IMG/VR virus record: IMGVR_UViG_3300031565_000035
Location: 1-57,923 of that record
DNA: 57,923 nucleotides
Strand: one strand, 5' to 3'
From: a virus
Shown here piece by piece: positions 31,629 to 41,000 of this stretch. The position numbers and the translations under genes are program-made. The first letter of the stretch is position 1; each line of letters starts with the position of its first letter. Below the pieces are notes generated by a model that did no database searches, was not told the DNA's origin, and was given only the letters and a program-made list of their open reading frames with translations.

Positions 31629-34600
31629 TAGCTACCCCTTCTTACGCGTGACAAGCTGTTGGACATATCTGAGATAATCTGTGTCCGAGATGCTCGGAAG
31701 CTATTGGCATCCGGAGTGGAGATGTTCATGTAGATGGTGACTCCACCGGCTCCACCCGGTACAACATTACCTGCCGTATTGGGTACGATCAGCTCGGGAC
31801 CTTCTTCGCCAACAAGCATTGGTTGACCAGCACGGAATGGGCCGCCACTAGCCATTGGGACTACTGAACTAAGTCCGATAGATTCTAGACCTGCACCTCC
31901 ACCCCCACCCCCCGAGGCCAAGCCCCCCGCTATCATCTTGACAACACCCTCCATTAAGCCAGTACCTTCGTCTGCCGACTTCCCGGTATACAAACCTCCG
32001 AATATGCCTTTCATGATTGGCGCGACTAGCATCATCTTGAACCCGAACTCAAGAGCTTGCCGCTCGATCTGCTCGAACATATCCTTCCAGGTAGCCTTAC
32101 CACCCATTGCGATATCGGCGAAGGTCTTGGAAAGATCGGACTCGAGGGACTTCATCAGTTCAGTGATACTACGACCGAATACCTCGGTCTTACTGAGCAT
32201 GTTCTGCAACCGATCATCACTGATAGCCTCGTAGGCCTCAAAAGCCTCCTCCCAAGTGATGACACCCTTTTCCAGAGCCTCCGTAACTGTCTCGATCTGC
32301 CTGTCCATCTTCTGCAACGCTCGAGCACCTTTGTTGCCGGTGTTCTCGAACAGACTGTCCATCTCCTTGCGGAGCTCCTTGATACGGATCGCCTCCTTCT
32401 CGACACCTCGGACATCCTCCCACTTGGCTCGATACTCATCGACCAGGAAGTTGATATTCGCTTGATCCATTCCCATCGTCTTGAGGAGATCGACCATTTT
32501 ACCGGCGGCTACCTCGCGACGCTCCGCATTACGGAACTCTTCAGGATCAGCCGCTAGAGCCCCACGCTTCATGGACTCTAGGTCGCGGAACATATCGCTA
32601 ATCGACTTGCCGACCTTCTCAGCGTTCTTAGAGAACTGCTCCAGCTCCTTGAGTGTATCCTTCCTCTTGTCGATTAGGAAGTACATGTTGGCAAGCTGTT
32701 CCGTGAGGTTCTTACCCTCGAAGCCAGCTTTGCGAAGTTGCTCTGCAATGGCGGAGATCGATCCTTGCTTCTTGATCGGCATCGCAGCTACAGTATCCAT
32801 GGCCTCTTTCATAGACCTGGCTTTCCGCATTGCATCTTCACCAAAGTCGGCCTGTGCAATTTCAGCCGATAGCGCCTGCACTTCTCGGATGGACTTCTTA
32901 ATACGCTTGACCCAGTTTACAAAGCCAGTACCAGTTTCATCCGCACCACTACCTTTCTGGGCCGGAGCGACCTCGATGTTCATCAGGGCTACCTGGAACC
33001 CCCGGACACGCTCTAAAGCGTCCTTGAGCTTCTTCATCGAAGCTTGTGCGCCTTCGATTTGTTCGTCTACGACTGTCTTTGTCTTAGTACCTGGTGACGG
33101 CCTTCCGATCATACGACCACCAGCTGTCAAGCCCATACCGATCGAGCTTGACATTGTCGGAGCGGAAGCGGCTGCTACCTCTTTCATAGCCTCGAGCTTT
33201 AACTGCATAGCAGCAATCTCGTCGGCAATCAGGGTCATACGCAAAGTAGCCGTATCCTTCAACTGCTGCGTAGTACGAGCGTCTGCTCCGCCTACGTGCT
33301 CGAATATCTTCACCCACGCCTCGGCCTTGATGAGGAAATCATCGGTCTCCTCAACCAAGACGTTCATCTTCTTGCCCATCAAGTCGTAAACAAGAGCTGC
33401 TCCGCCTACGGCTACACCAAGACGAAGGAAGAACTTGAGGAGGCCTAAACCACTAGCTAGTGTAGCAGCTGTCCCTACGCCTGTAATTGCAGCAGCTAGT
33501 CCCAAGAGGCCTCTAGTGACGAAGGCAATCGCAGCCGGAAGCCGGAGCATTATACTTAGGAGGGCCAGCATACCACCCGCCCCGGCTAGAGCCGCAGTGA
33601 CTTTCATCACCGTATCCATGTTCTTCGTCAGCGATTGGATAGTCTCCCGAGTGCTAACAACTATATTACGGAATAGCGCAGAAGCGTTGGTAGCTTTGTC
33701 TAAAGCTTTGGACAGCTCAAATGTAGATGTGCTAAAACGTTCCAGCTCGGCTTGGAGAGTCTGACTTGCCTGAGCAGCGCCAGGTCCGAAGACCATCATC
33801 CATTGCTTGGACAACTTAGGTAGTAGATCAGTAGCTAGGACCTCACCCTTCTTAATCATCGAAGCCAGCTCGCCACCAGTTACTCCCATCGCTCTAGCGG
33901 CAAGTTCGAAGGACCCTGGAATCAAGTCACCCATCTGGCGACGTAGTTCTTCCATCGTCACCGTACCTTTGGACAGCATTTGCTCTAGAGCCAAGAAGAC
34001 GAGACCCATTCGTTCCGAGGACAGACGCATTGCTACACCAGCGGTCGTAGCTGCCACGAAGATGTTGCGCTGCTCTTTCAGGGTGACATTCGATAGGCGT
34101 GCGGCCGTAGCAAACTTCGCATACGGTTCGACCATCTTCTCGACACTCAACCCGAACTTATCGGCCTGTTCGGAAACAAACGCGTATTCTTCGCTGACTA
34201 GAGCAGCAGACCCCGCAGCTGTTGATAACTGGGCGTTAAACTGCTCCATCTTCATTGTCGCCTTGACACCGGCCGTAGCTAGTAAACCGAAGACGACTGC
34301 AACAGCGGTGGTTCCGGCGATAAACAACGCCATCTTCGCACCAGTGCTTTCGAATAAGGCGGCAAGTACCGCAAGTCGAGCACCAACACCCGACAAGGGA
34401 CCTACCGCAAGAATGGCAGCTCGTTCGAGGTCGCGGAATGCCAACGCCATGTTTTTCGTCTGCTTAGCCGCCGCCGACGCGTTCCCACGGCCAATAATGG
34501 CACTCATTCCCGTAGTGGCCCGAGCGATATTGTGGCGCGACATCGTCGCTGCGTTACGCGTCACCTCCCTCGTTAGCCGCTGGTAGGAAACCGATACCTT

Positions 34601-34855
34601 ATCGATCTCCGCCGCCGCAACCCCCGTCTGCCGCATTTTAGCGGTGACGGCTTGCGTACGGGAGAATAAGCTAGTGAGTTGCCGCTCAACTCCGGCAAAC
34701 TTGGAAAACATCTTCGTCCCGGCCGCATCAGTGGCCCTGGATAAGGTGTTAACCTCTTGCCCGAATTTGCGGAGATGGCGTAGGGAAGACTGTAACTGAG
34801 TGGAGTCAGCTACGAGCCCGAACCCTACCCTTCCGAGATCCACTTGTCTGGCCAT
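31628..34855 (-). CDS. tape measure protein
   Basis: 1075 residues: long helical, Ala/Lys-rich, with hydrophobic segments near residues 140-205 and 415-480. MEELRRQMGDLIPGSFELAA then RAMGVTGGELASMIKKGEV is the TIGR02675 tape-measure signature, and the C terminus FEQIERQALEFGFKMMLVAP and GQPMLVGEEGPELIVP are lambda-type. Using about 0.15 nm per residue the tail would be roughly 160 nm. The start lies inside the end of the frameshifted chaperone product. Confidence 0.92.
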   Translation of the reverse strand: MARQVDLGRVGFGLVADSTQLQSSLRHLRKFGQEVNTLSRATDAAGTKMFSKFAGVERQLTSLFSRTQAVTAKMRQTGVAAAEIDKVSVSYQRLTREVTRNAATMSRHNIARATTGMSAIIGRGNASAAAKQTKNMALAFRDLERAAILAVGPLSGVGARLAVLAALFESTGAKMALFIAGTTAVAVVFGLLATAGVKATMKMEQFNAQLSTAAGSAALVSEEYAFVSEQADKFGLSVEKMVEPYAKFATAARLSNVTLKEQRNIFVAATTAGVAMRLSSERMGLVFLALEQMLSKGTVTMEELRRQMGDLIPGSFELAARAMGVTGGELASMIKKGEVLATDLLPKLSKQWMMVFGPGAAQASQTLQAELERFSTSTFELSKALDKATNASALFRNIVVSTRETIQSLTKNMDTVMKVTAALAGAGGMLALLSIMLRLPAAIAFVTRGLLGLAAAITGVGTAATLASGLGLLKFFLRLGVAVGGAALVYDLMGKKMNVLVEETDDFLIKAEAWVKIFEHVGGADARTTQQLKDTATLRMTLIADEIAAMQLKLEAMKEVAAASAPTMSSSIGMGLTAGGRMIGRPSPGTKTKTVVDEQIEGAQASMKKLKDALERVRGFQVALMNIEVAPAQKGSGADETGTGFVNWVKRIKKSIREVQALSAEIAQADFGEDAMRKARSMKEAMDTVAAMPIKKQGSISAIAEQLRKAGFEGKNLTEQLANMYFLIDKRKDTLKELEQFSKNAEKVGKSISDMFRDLESMKRGALAADPEEFRNAERREVAAGKMVDLLKTMGMDQANINFLVDEYRAKWEDVRGVEKEAIRIKELRKEMDSLFENTGNKGARALQKMDRQIETVTEALEKGVITWEEAFEAYEAISDDRLQNMLSKTEVFGRSITELMKSLESDLSKTFADIAMGGKATWKDMFEQIERQALEFGFKMMLVAPIMKGIFGGLYTGKSADEGTGLMEGVVKMIAGGLASGGGGGGAGLESIGLSSVVPMASGGPFRAGQPMLVGEEGPELIVPNTAGNVVPGGAGGVTIYMNISTPDANSFRASRTQIISDMSNSLSRVRRGS

Positions 34856-35329
34856 TATCGTTCATCTTCCCTATAAACACGATCCAGCGTGCAAACTCAC
34901 TTGTGCTTAACGCTCCGACCTCGTTCTCAGTCAAGCCTAAGTGGAACCCCACCCAGCTGACTAGGAATTGGCTGGAGCCCCTTCGGTAACTTTTCCCTCT
35001 TCTTCGACCTTCTTGGAGATGTCCATAAAGCTTTGGACCTTGTCGATCAGGGCGTTGTACGAACCCCCGAACGGCAATTCACCCAGAGCGTCTATGTCTG
35101 CGTCCTCGAAGACCTTCTCGTTCGTACCAGGTACAAAGCAAGAGTCGACCAGCATCCGGAGCATACGTGTACGAGTGTCCTCGATGGCCACAGTGCGCAA
35201 CATCTGACTCACCGAGGGCTCGTGCACTTCAACCTTATCTCCGTTTGGCAACGTAATAATTTCCTTGCGAACCTTCTCGCCCAGGATCCTACTCCGTAGG
35301 TCGGCTCTTGACTTCTTCGCTTCCGTCAT
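34806..35329 (-). CDS. frameshifted tail assembly chaperone (gpGT-like)
   Basis: Predicted 174-residue product made by a -1 shift at the GGGAAAA site (34997-34991). After the slip the frame reads SYRRGSSQFLVSWVGFHLGL then TENEVGALSTSEFARWIVFI and ends with TGA at 34806, overlapping the tape measure start by 50 bases. The W....L.L...E....T..EF..W pattern is typical of the T domain of lambda-like tail chaperones. The chaperones bind the tape measure protein during tail assembly. Confidence 0.85.
34961..35329 (-). CDS. tail assembly chaperone (gpG-like)
   Basis: 122 residues, the unshifted product. RSRILGEKVRKEIITLPNGD opens a small alpha/beta domain, with SVSQMLRTVAIEDTRTRMLR in the middle and an acidic Lys/Glu-rich end. 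Its position between tail tube and tape measure and the slippery site near its 3' end identify it as the G-type chaperone. Confidence 0.85.
   Translation of the reverse strand: MTEAKKSRADLRSRILGEKVRKEIITLPNGDKVEVHEPSVSQMLRTVAIEDTRTRMLRMLVDSCFVPGTNEKVFEDADIDALGELPFGGSYNALIDKVQSFMDISKKVEEEGKVTEGAPANS
34991..34997 (-). other. -1 ribosomal frameshift site
   Basis: Minus-strand G GGA AAA in the zero frame (GAG GGA AAA GTT), a canonical X XXY YYZ heptamer. Sliding back one base opens the downstream T frame for 61 more codons. Lambda uses GGGAAAG at the same place. Confidence 0.85.
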
Positions 35330-35394
35330 GGTTCTACTCCTTACGTAGGTAACTGGTTAACTGCCCTATACTGCTTTATATGCTGCTGTGCTTC

Positions 35395-36441
35395 TTAGAC
35401 GTCGGTTGCTGCACCTGACATTTGGAGATTGCAGGTAAACACGTTCATCGCTTCCATTCCTGCCGAAAGTGAGATGTTCGTGATAACTCCCGAGCCCTTC
35501 CAGCCTACGATCCCGTCGTGCAGATATCGGCCCCAGATGGAGAGATCACCAGCCCACCGAGTCAGAGCATCCTGAATCGCTAGAGGCATCGGCGATGCTG
35601 CATCGTGGATCCAACCGAACGGAGTCGTGAGACCTGGACTGTCGAGATACGGCACGTTGAGGCTGAACATCAGGCTCTCTTCCTCGAGCGCCCCGACATC
35701 CCCAGACTGTCTTTGCGAAGTGAGGCGGAAGAAGCCTCGGGCCAACGAGCCGCTTGCCTCGCCCAGACCGTCCGGATTCAGCTCGAGCAGGTACTCCGCA
35801 CGAGCCTCCAGACCAGCTGGCCAGTCGTCCGTCGCATCGAACACCGTCGGAACCTCCAGCGTAACGGTTTTCAACCCAGGAATGTGGGTGTGAAATCCAC
35901 CGTTGGCGATCAGCGCCGGGATGTCTGAATCCCGAATGGCATCAGCCGTCATGTTCAACGTGAAGCCGGTGAACTTGCCGAGAGTCGCCATGGGGAAGTA
36001 ACTGACATCCACAGTCACCGGAGACGTAACGGTATAGGCCGGCTTGAACGTCACCGTTCCGAACAGATAGTCGATCGACTCGACATCCGCGGTATGATCC
36101 ACCGCATTGTCATACACCACGACCGTATCCGTGCGATCCCAGACCCGCTTTGCCGCCGCGTCGATCTGGTAGGTTTTGCCTGACACGAGCGTACAGGCTT
36201 CACCATCCGCCACAACTGGAGTGCCAGGCTTCTTGAGGGTGCCGACGTAACCCGGGTACCCCTTGTAGATCGCATTGGCGTTCATGCCCCATGTGATCGG
36301 TCCGGTGATCTCCGACTTGTACGTCTGACCGAAGATCGTGTCCTCGATCGCAACTCCCTCCCTCGTGATTTCACCTGTGCCACCCGGGAGGAGCCGGTAA
36401 GTGGCGTCGTCGGTGGATAGTGCTACTTGTTTCGCTGCCAT
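35395..36441 (-). CDS. major tail tube protein
   Basis: 348 residues, beta-rich, with good ribosome binding site and codon usage that looks optimised. It begins MAAKQVALSTDDATYRLLPG and has a tail-tube-like central region (DVSYFPMATLGKFTGFTLNM). Position directly before the G/GT chaperones and after the tail terminator defines it as the tube subunit; length is toward the upper end, suggesting an added surface domain. Confidence 0.75.
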   Translation of the reverse strand: MAAKQVALSTDDATYRLLPGGTGEITREGVAIEDTIFGQTYKSEITGPITWGMNANAIYKGYPGYVGTLKKPGTPVVADGEACTLVSGKTYQIDAAAKRVWDRTDTVVVYDNAVDHTADVESIDYLFGTVTFKPAYTVTSPVTVDVSYFPMATLGKFTGFTLNMTADAIRDSDIPALIANGGFHTHIPGLKTVTLEVPTVFDATDDWPAGLEARAEYLLELNPDGLGEASGSLARGFFRLTSQRQSGDVGALEEESLMFSLNVPYLDSPGLTTPFGWIHDAASPMPLAIQDALTRWAGDLSIWGRYLHDGIVGWKGSGVITNISLSAGMEAMNVFTCNLQMSGAATDV

Positions 36442-36465
36442 GATTAAATTCCTTCCTTTGGTACG

Positions 36466-36906
36466 TTATGTGATCGCGATCCTATGCGACCCTGCAGCCT
36501 CTACCGGCTCGACTATGAAACGGAAATTCGCTGAGAACATTGTCCTCGTGTTGTCATCCCTGCCCAGATAGGCAACGTCTCCTAACTGGATGCAGGACCG
36601 ATAGATGTCGCCACTTACAGGATCCACATAGGTGTAGATGCCTAATAGAGTCCTGATGGCTTCGTCTATCTTCTCACGCGCTGCTGGGTAGCCATTCCGC
36701 GCACCTCTGACTATTACTTGTACGCTGGGTTGGTTGATGAGTAAGTGTGGATACGGATTAAGCCCCCCTGTTTGATTAACCAGTACTACACTGTCCGGCA
36801 CATCTGGTGGATCACCTAGACAGAGACACCATCCAGAAGTGACGGCGAACTGACCTACGCCCGCAGCCTCCAGAAGGTCCTTAACGATGATTGCAGGATC
36901 CCTCAT
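36466..36906 (-). CDS. tail terminator / tail completion protein
   Basis: 146 residues. DPAIIVKDLLEAAGVGQFAV, VNQTGGLNPYPHLLINQPSV and VIVRGARNGYPAAREKIDEA follow the pattern of minor tail proteins that cap the tail tube (gpU/DUF3168-like). The start overlaps the HK97 gp10-like stop (ATGA). Confidence 0.75.
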   Translation of the reverse strand: MRDPAIIVKDLLEAAGVGQFAVTSGWCLCLGDPPDVPDSVVLVNQTGGLNPYPHLLINQPSVQVIVRGARNGYPAAREKIDEAIRTLLGIYTYVDPVSGDIYRSCIQLGDVAYLGRDDNTRTMFSANFRFIVEPVEAAGSHRIAIT

Positions 36907-37373
36907 TTGAACACTCCCGTGTAGTGTAGTAGAATACTGGTTAGAAAGTTGTCCATCTCCTCTTCGAGCGCTGCCTGGAGATATTTGCTGCGCGTAGGAG
37001 GTTCGTGATTAACATACACCAGCTCGTGGACTAGCGCAGCATACCAAGCAGACGTGCTGCCGTATGTGATCTCACCTTCGATCCGACCATTATCTAGCTG
37101 GTTAATGTTCATCTCGGCGCTCTCAGCAAGGAGACCTGTTGCCTTTGGTACGTACTCTTGACTCTTGTCAAATACCGGCTCCAGCGCATCGTATATGGCC
37201 TCAGGTGTGACACCCTGGAGGTGCTTAATAAAGCCGTCGTACCGCTGGATAATAGCCGCCATGTCCGCTTGAGCAGTCTTAGTCGTTGCCTTCCTGAAGA
37301 AGGCTGGGCTACCCGCTCGTACACGGCCAGGCAGCCGCCCGAAGTTGGCCTTGAAGCTGGTAGCCTTAGCCAT
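36903..37373 (-). CDS. HK97 gp10-like head-tail joining protein
   Basis: 156 residues. LEPVFDKSQEYVPKATGLLA then ESAEMNI and YAALVHELVYVNHEPPTRSK match HK97 gp10-like proteins, whose conserved features are a Gly-Leu with later YA..VHE..... motif and a C-terminal helix. It takes part in joining head and tail. One base from the neighbours on both sides. Confidence 0.8.
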   Translation of the reverse strand: MAKATSFKANFGRLPGRVRAGSPAFFRKATTKTAQADMAAIIQRYDGFIKHLQGVTPEAIYDALEPVFDKSQEYVPKATGLLAESAEMNINQLDNGRIEGEITYGSTSAWYAALVHELVYVNHEPPTRSKYLQAALEEEMDNFLTSILLHYTGVFK

Positions 37374-37708
37374 TACAGAACTGCCCTTCTCATCGGGTTA
37401 AGATTCCTGAGATCCGGTATCTTATCGAACCTCTGCACTTTGAAGGCACCGGCAAACAGTGATGGGTCACCGGCGTCAGTTGTTCCTAAGTATAGCCAGT
37501 CACCGGTAGCGACGTCACGGTCAACAAAGACCACGGCGTTGCTGATTAGCTCCCGACGATCAAGCTGACCATAGTACACTTCTTTCCGGTCCTCCCAACG
37601 AACTTTGACCGCAATAGCGGGCCCGAAGGTGTCGCCACCGTAGCCATCAGGGGTGACTGCCCACCAAGTGGCATCCTGTTTCAAACCGCGAGTGACGACG
37701 TGTACCAT
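37373..37708 (-). CDS. head closure (stopper)-like protein
   Basis: 111 residues, a small beta domain. KVRWEDRKEVYYGQLDRREL followed by VVFVDRDVATGDWLYLGT resembles head-tail stopper proteins (SPP1 gp16/HK97 gp9-like) that plug the portal. Its position among tail completion genes agrees. No catalytic residue expected. Confidence 0.65.
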   Translation of the reverse strand: MVHVVTRGLKQDATWWAVTPDGYGGDTFGPAIAVKVRWEDRKEVYYGQLDRRELISNAVVFVDRDVATGDWLYLGTTDAGDPSLFAGAFKVQRFDKIPDLRNLNPMRRAVL

Positions 37709-38019
37709 TAGGCTAACCTCTCTCTTACGGACAGTCTATGCTCATGGATGGATGTAACTACCGTCGCATCCGCTAGAGTAACCGTGACCTCATACCGCAT
37801 CATCGGAGCCTCCAGCTCGTCAGTCTGGAATTCGTACTCGACGACACCATTTATGGCATCAACGATTGTCATTGCTTTCTCGACCGCAGCGGCAGTTCCA
37901 ACTTTCCACCGGAGCGTAGCTGAGCCTCCAGTGAGGTTGATCACCCCACCGCTTTTCTTCGTGCAGGTGACGCGCAGGATGATTTTAGCGTCCTGCGAAA
38001 CCGCGTCGTGGTGTGCCAT
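37708..38019 (-). CDS. small beta-sandwich structural protein
   Basis: 103 residues. DAKIILRVTCTKKSGGVINL, GGSATLRWKVGT and GVVEYEFQTDELEAPMMRYE show alternating strands as in BppU N-terminal or Ig-like domains of phage structural proteins. It sits between the giant repeat protein and the head closure gene, so may connect the repeat protein to the virion. Inference beyond the fold. Confidence 0.55.
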   Translation of the reverse strand: MAHHDAVSQDAKIILRVTCTKKSGGVINLTGGSATLRWKVGTAAAVEKAMTIVDAINGVVEYEFQTDELEAPMMRYEVTVTLADATVVTSIHEHRLSVRERLA

Positions 38020-38021
38020 TT

Positions 38022-41000
38022 CTAACTCCCGCTTAAAGTGATAGTCTGTTTAATTCCGGGGTCCGCTCCGTCGTACTGGTCGAAGGTAACCTCGTTAACT
38101 GGTAGGGCAGGATCAGCAAATATCATGCCCTTAACAATGTCGGACGCGAAGTCCATGTCTACATACACTATTACGTCGACTGGCGTTACGTAAGCGACTG
38201 GAGCTAGACCGGTAATCCGGAGATGATCGACGTACGGGAGAGCCTTTCTATCGCCCGTGACGAGCAGTTCGGGTACATATGCGACGAAGCTTAAGGCCCC
38301 AGCGGGGACTTTGAAGACGCGTGCTATTTCTACTGGCTGTCCTGTGAGGGCTAGCGTATCACTTGCAGGATAGAACCTGTGGTCTATTACGATATTCGGC
38401 TGCTGGCCTGTAATAGCCAGGATATCCCTGTCTGGACCGAGCTGTAGATTGTTGCTAGTAGATGGTACTGGATTGTACCCGGCGAATGTAATACTACCTG
38501 TATCCGGGAAGTTAACCCAGGAGTCAGATAGCTCGAGTACAGGTATCTGACCTGTAATGTTCGCAGTACCAACTCCCGGCAGCTCCCAGACGCCTTCTGT
38601 GCGGAATAGTACTGGTTCCTGACCAACGATGGAAAGAACATCTGTCCCAGGACTGGCGAAGACTTCTCCGGCCGTTGATGGTGTAAATCCGGTAAGATCA
38701 AGAGTTCCAACTCCTGGTGCTGGATATTGGTGTTCAGTCCGAGCAACTACAGGCGTCTGACCAACTAGGTCTAAAATGCCATTATCAGGTATGCGGACGA
38801 TACCAACACCAATCGTCGGCGCAAGTCCTACTATGTTTAGAACGCCAGCATCAGGCTGTGCGTCTCGATTGTCCGTTACTACGACTGTACTAACGGCTCC
38901 ACTCAGCGATAGCGCGCCGTCGCCCGGGGCTACATACTGGTTCTCAGTACTAGCCGCAACGGGTATTTCGCCGGTAATAACAAGAACACCCGCACCAGGT
39001 TGTTCCGTTACTCCCGTGGTCGCATTGACCGCTGGGATTTCACCTGTCAGCGCTAGTGTATCCTCTCCAACGGCGATCGTATAGTCGATCTCCACACTAG
39101 GCTGCTCGCCCGAGATGGAAAGCACATCATTAGGTACAACGAACCTGTAGCTAATCTCAACCGAGGGTGCTAGGCCTGTAATAGCTAAGGTGCCTGCATT
39201 CGGCTGAGCCGTCCGGTCATCTCCCGACTGGGCAATCGGTACCTCACCCGTAAAGACCAGCGCATCGTTAGCCGGCGAGAAGACGTAGTCGATTCCTACG
39301 CTCGGCTGTTGGCCTGTGAGGGCTAGGGTATCTTCTCCCGGCTGACGAATAACGCCGATAGCTACAACTGGGACGAGACCCGTAAAGTCGAGGGTGTCTT
39401 CGCCCGGAGTAAAGGTGTAGCTTACATCGTTGCTAGGCTCCTGACCTGTGAACGCGAGTGCAGCTACTCCTGGGAATGTGTAGAGCTGGATCGTGCATAG
39501 AGGTGTGAGGCCGGTGAGCGATAGTGTATCTTCTGCCGGTGTGAAGCGATAGCTAACCTCGACCGATGGGACGAGGCCTATAATCTGGAGTACATCTTCA
39601 TCCGGCTGGGATGTTTGGTCATCTCCGGATTGCGATACGGGGATACGACCAGTGAAGGCCAAACTACCAACCGGCACTTCAATGGTGTAGTCAATTTCCG
39701 CACTTGGTTGTTGACCAGTTAGCTGGAGGGCCCCGGCACCCGGAGTATAGACGAGGCCCTGGGAGACAATGGGTTGCTCGCCTACGAGGAGGAGGGTGTC
39801 AGGGCCCGGAGCGACCAGGAGATTAACCGAAGCTGTGGGCTGCTCTCCTGTAATCTGTAGGGTATCTTCAGCAGGCTTGAAGGTATAGCTGATCTCGATA
39901 CTAGGCGCGAGACCTGTGATAGCTAGTGTACCAACGCCTGGTTGTGGGAAAGCCCCTTGTCCGGCTTGGACAACAGGAACTTCACCAGCAATAACTAGTA
40001 TATCTTCAGCAGGCTCGAATACCTTGTCGAACGACTGGACGTCTACTACTGGGATCTGGCCAGTAAGGACGAGGGTATCTTCGTCCGGAACAACAATCTC
40101 ACCGACTAGTAAGGACGGGATCTCCCCTGTGAAGGCCAGCGTATCCGGAGCCACCCAGAACACCTGCTCCGTCGAGTTGATAGACGGGAACGCCAACGCG
40201 GCGATAGTCGTGAAGCCCTCAGATCCGGAGACTGTATTGTGGATGGTAGATAGACCGTCGGCGGGCGGGTACTCCCTTATGAAGGACGAGTAGGTGTGCT
40301 CGTACCCGTCCCAGTGGGGGTCGTTGTAGGCGTCGAAGCCGTCGAAGGTGAAGGGCCAGTACCTAGGTCCTGAGTTTGCCTGTGCTATTACGTGCTGATT
40401 CGACCCTGCAGGAGCGACGTCAGTAAACCCGTACCACCCCACTATCCCGGCCACGACCAGATCGTCGGACCTCGAGGCGATATCTACCGACCCTGCCTCG
40501 CCCGGGAAATAGCCGTGGCGGTCAAAAGCTACTCCGCGCGGGGCAAAGGTAGGGTGAGTACCCGAGTAGAAGGCTACGTGGATGTGGGGCGACTGCGAGA
40601 TCGGGACGTTGTACGACACAGCCAGATCCTGCGCACCGGTGGGCGGACTGCGTAGATACGCTATATACGGACCCCAAAAAAGAACCACCAGCGCCCCATC
40701 AAGGGAAGCCGTCTCCAGAGCTTGGCCGCCGAGCGAAATACCCGTGACAGAGATATTTTCTACCGCGTTATACTGGGCGGAGAAGACAATCGCTAGAGTC
40801 GTACCAACCGGCACCGTGACGGACTTGGTAACCGTGACAGGAGCTCCGGGGACTACGCCGGTAGCCTCATCAACGAGGATTAGCTCGAGACATTGGTCAA
40901 TTAGAACCGTGCCGAGCAGCGTGAACGTACTGACAAACACCGTCGGGATCGCCCCTGCGATAGCGAGAGCAGCATCGACAGGAGCTACGACGGACGGACC

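Noticed and set aside
32481-34586. Long plus-strand open frames (up to about 300 codons) opposite the tape measure gene
   Set aside because: They are mirror-frame shadows of a helical Ala/Lys-rich gene, lack ribosome binding sites and have Ser/Arg-rich translations with no family features.
38180-40155. CRISPR-like array
   Set aside because: The periodicity is a degenerate 66-72 base protein-coding repeat, without conserved repeat/unique spacer alternation.
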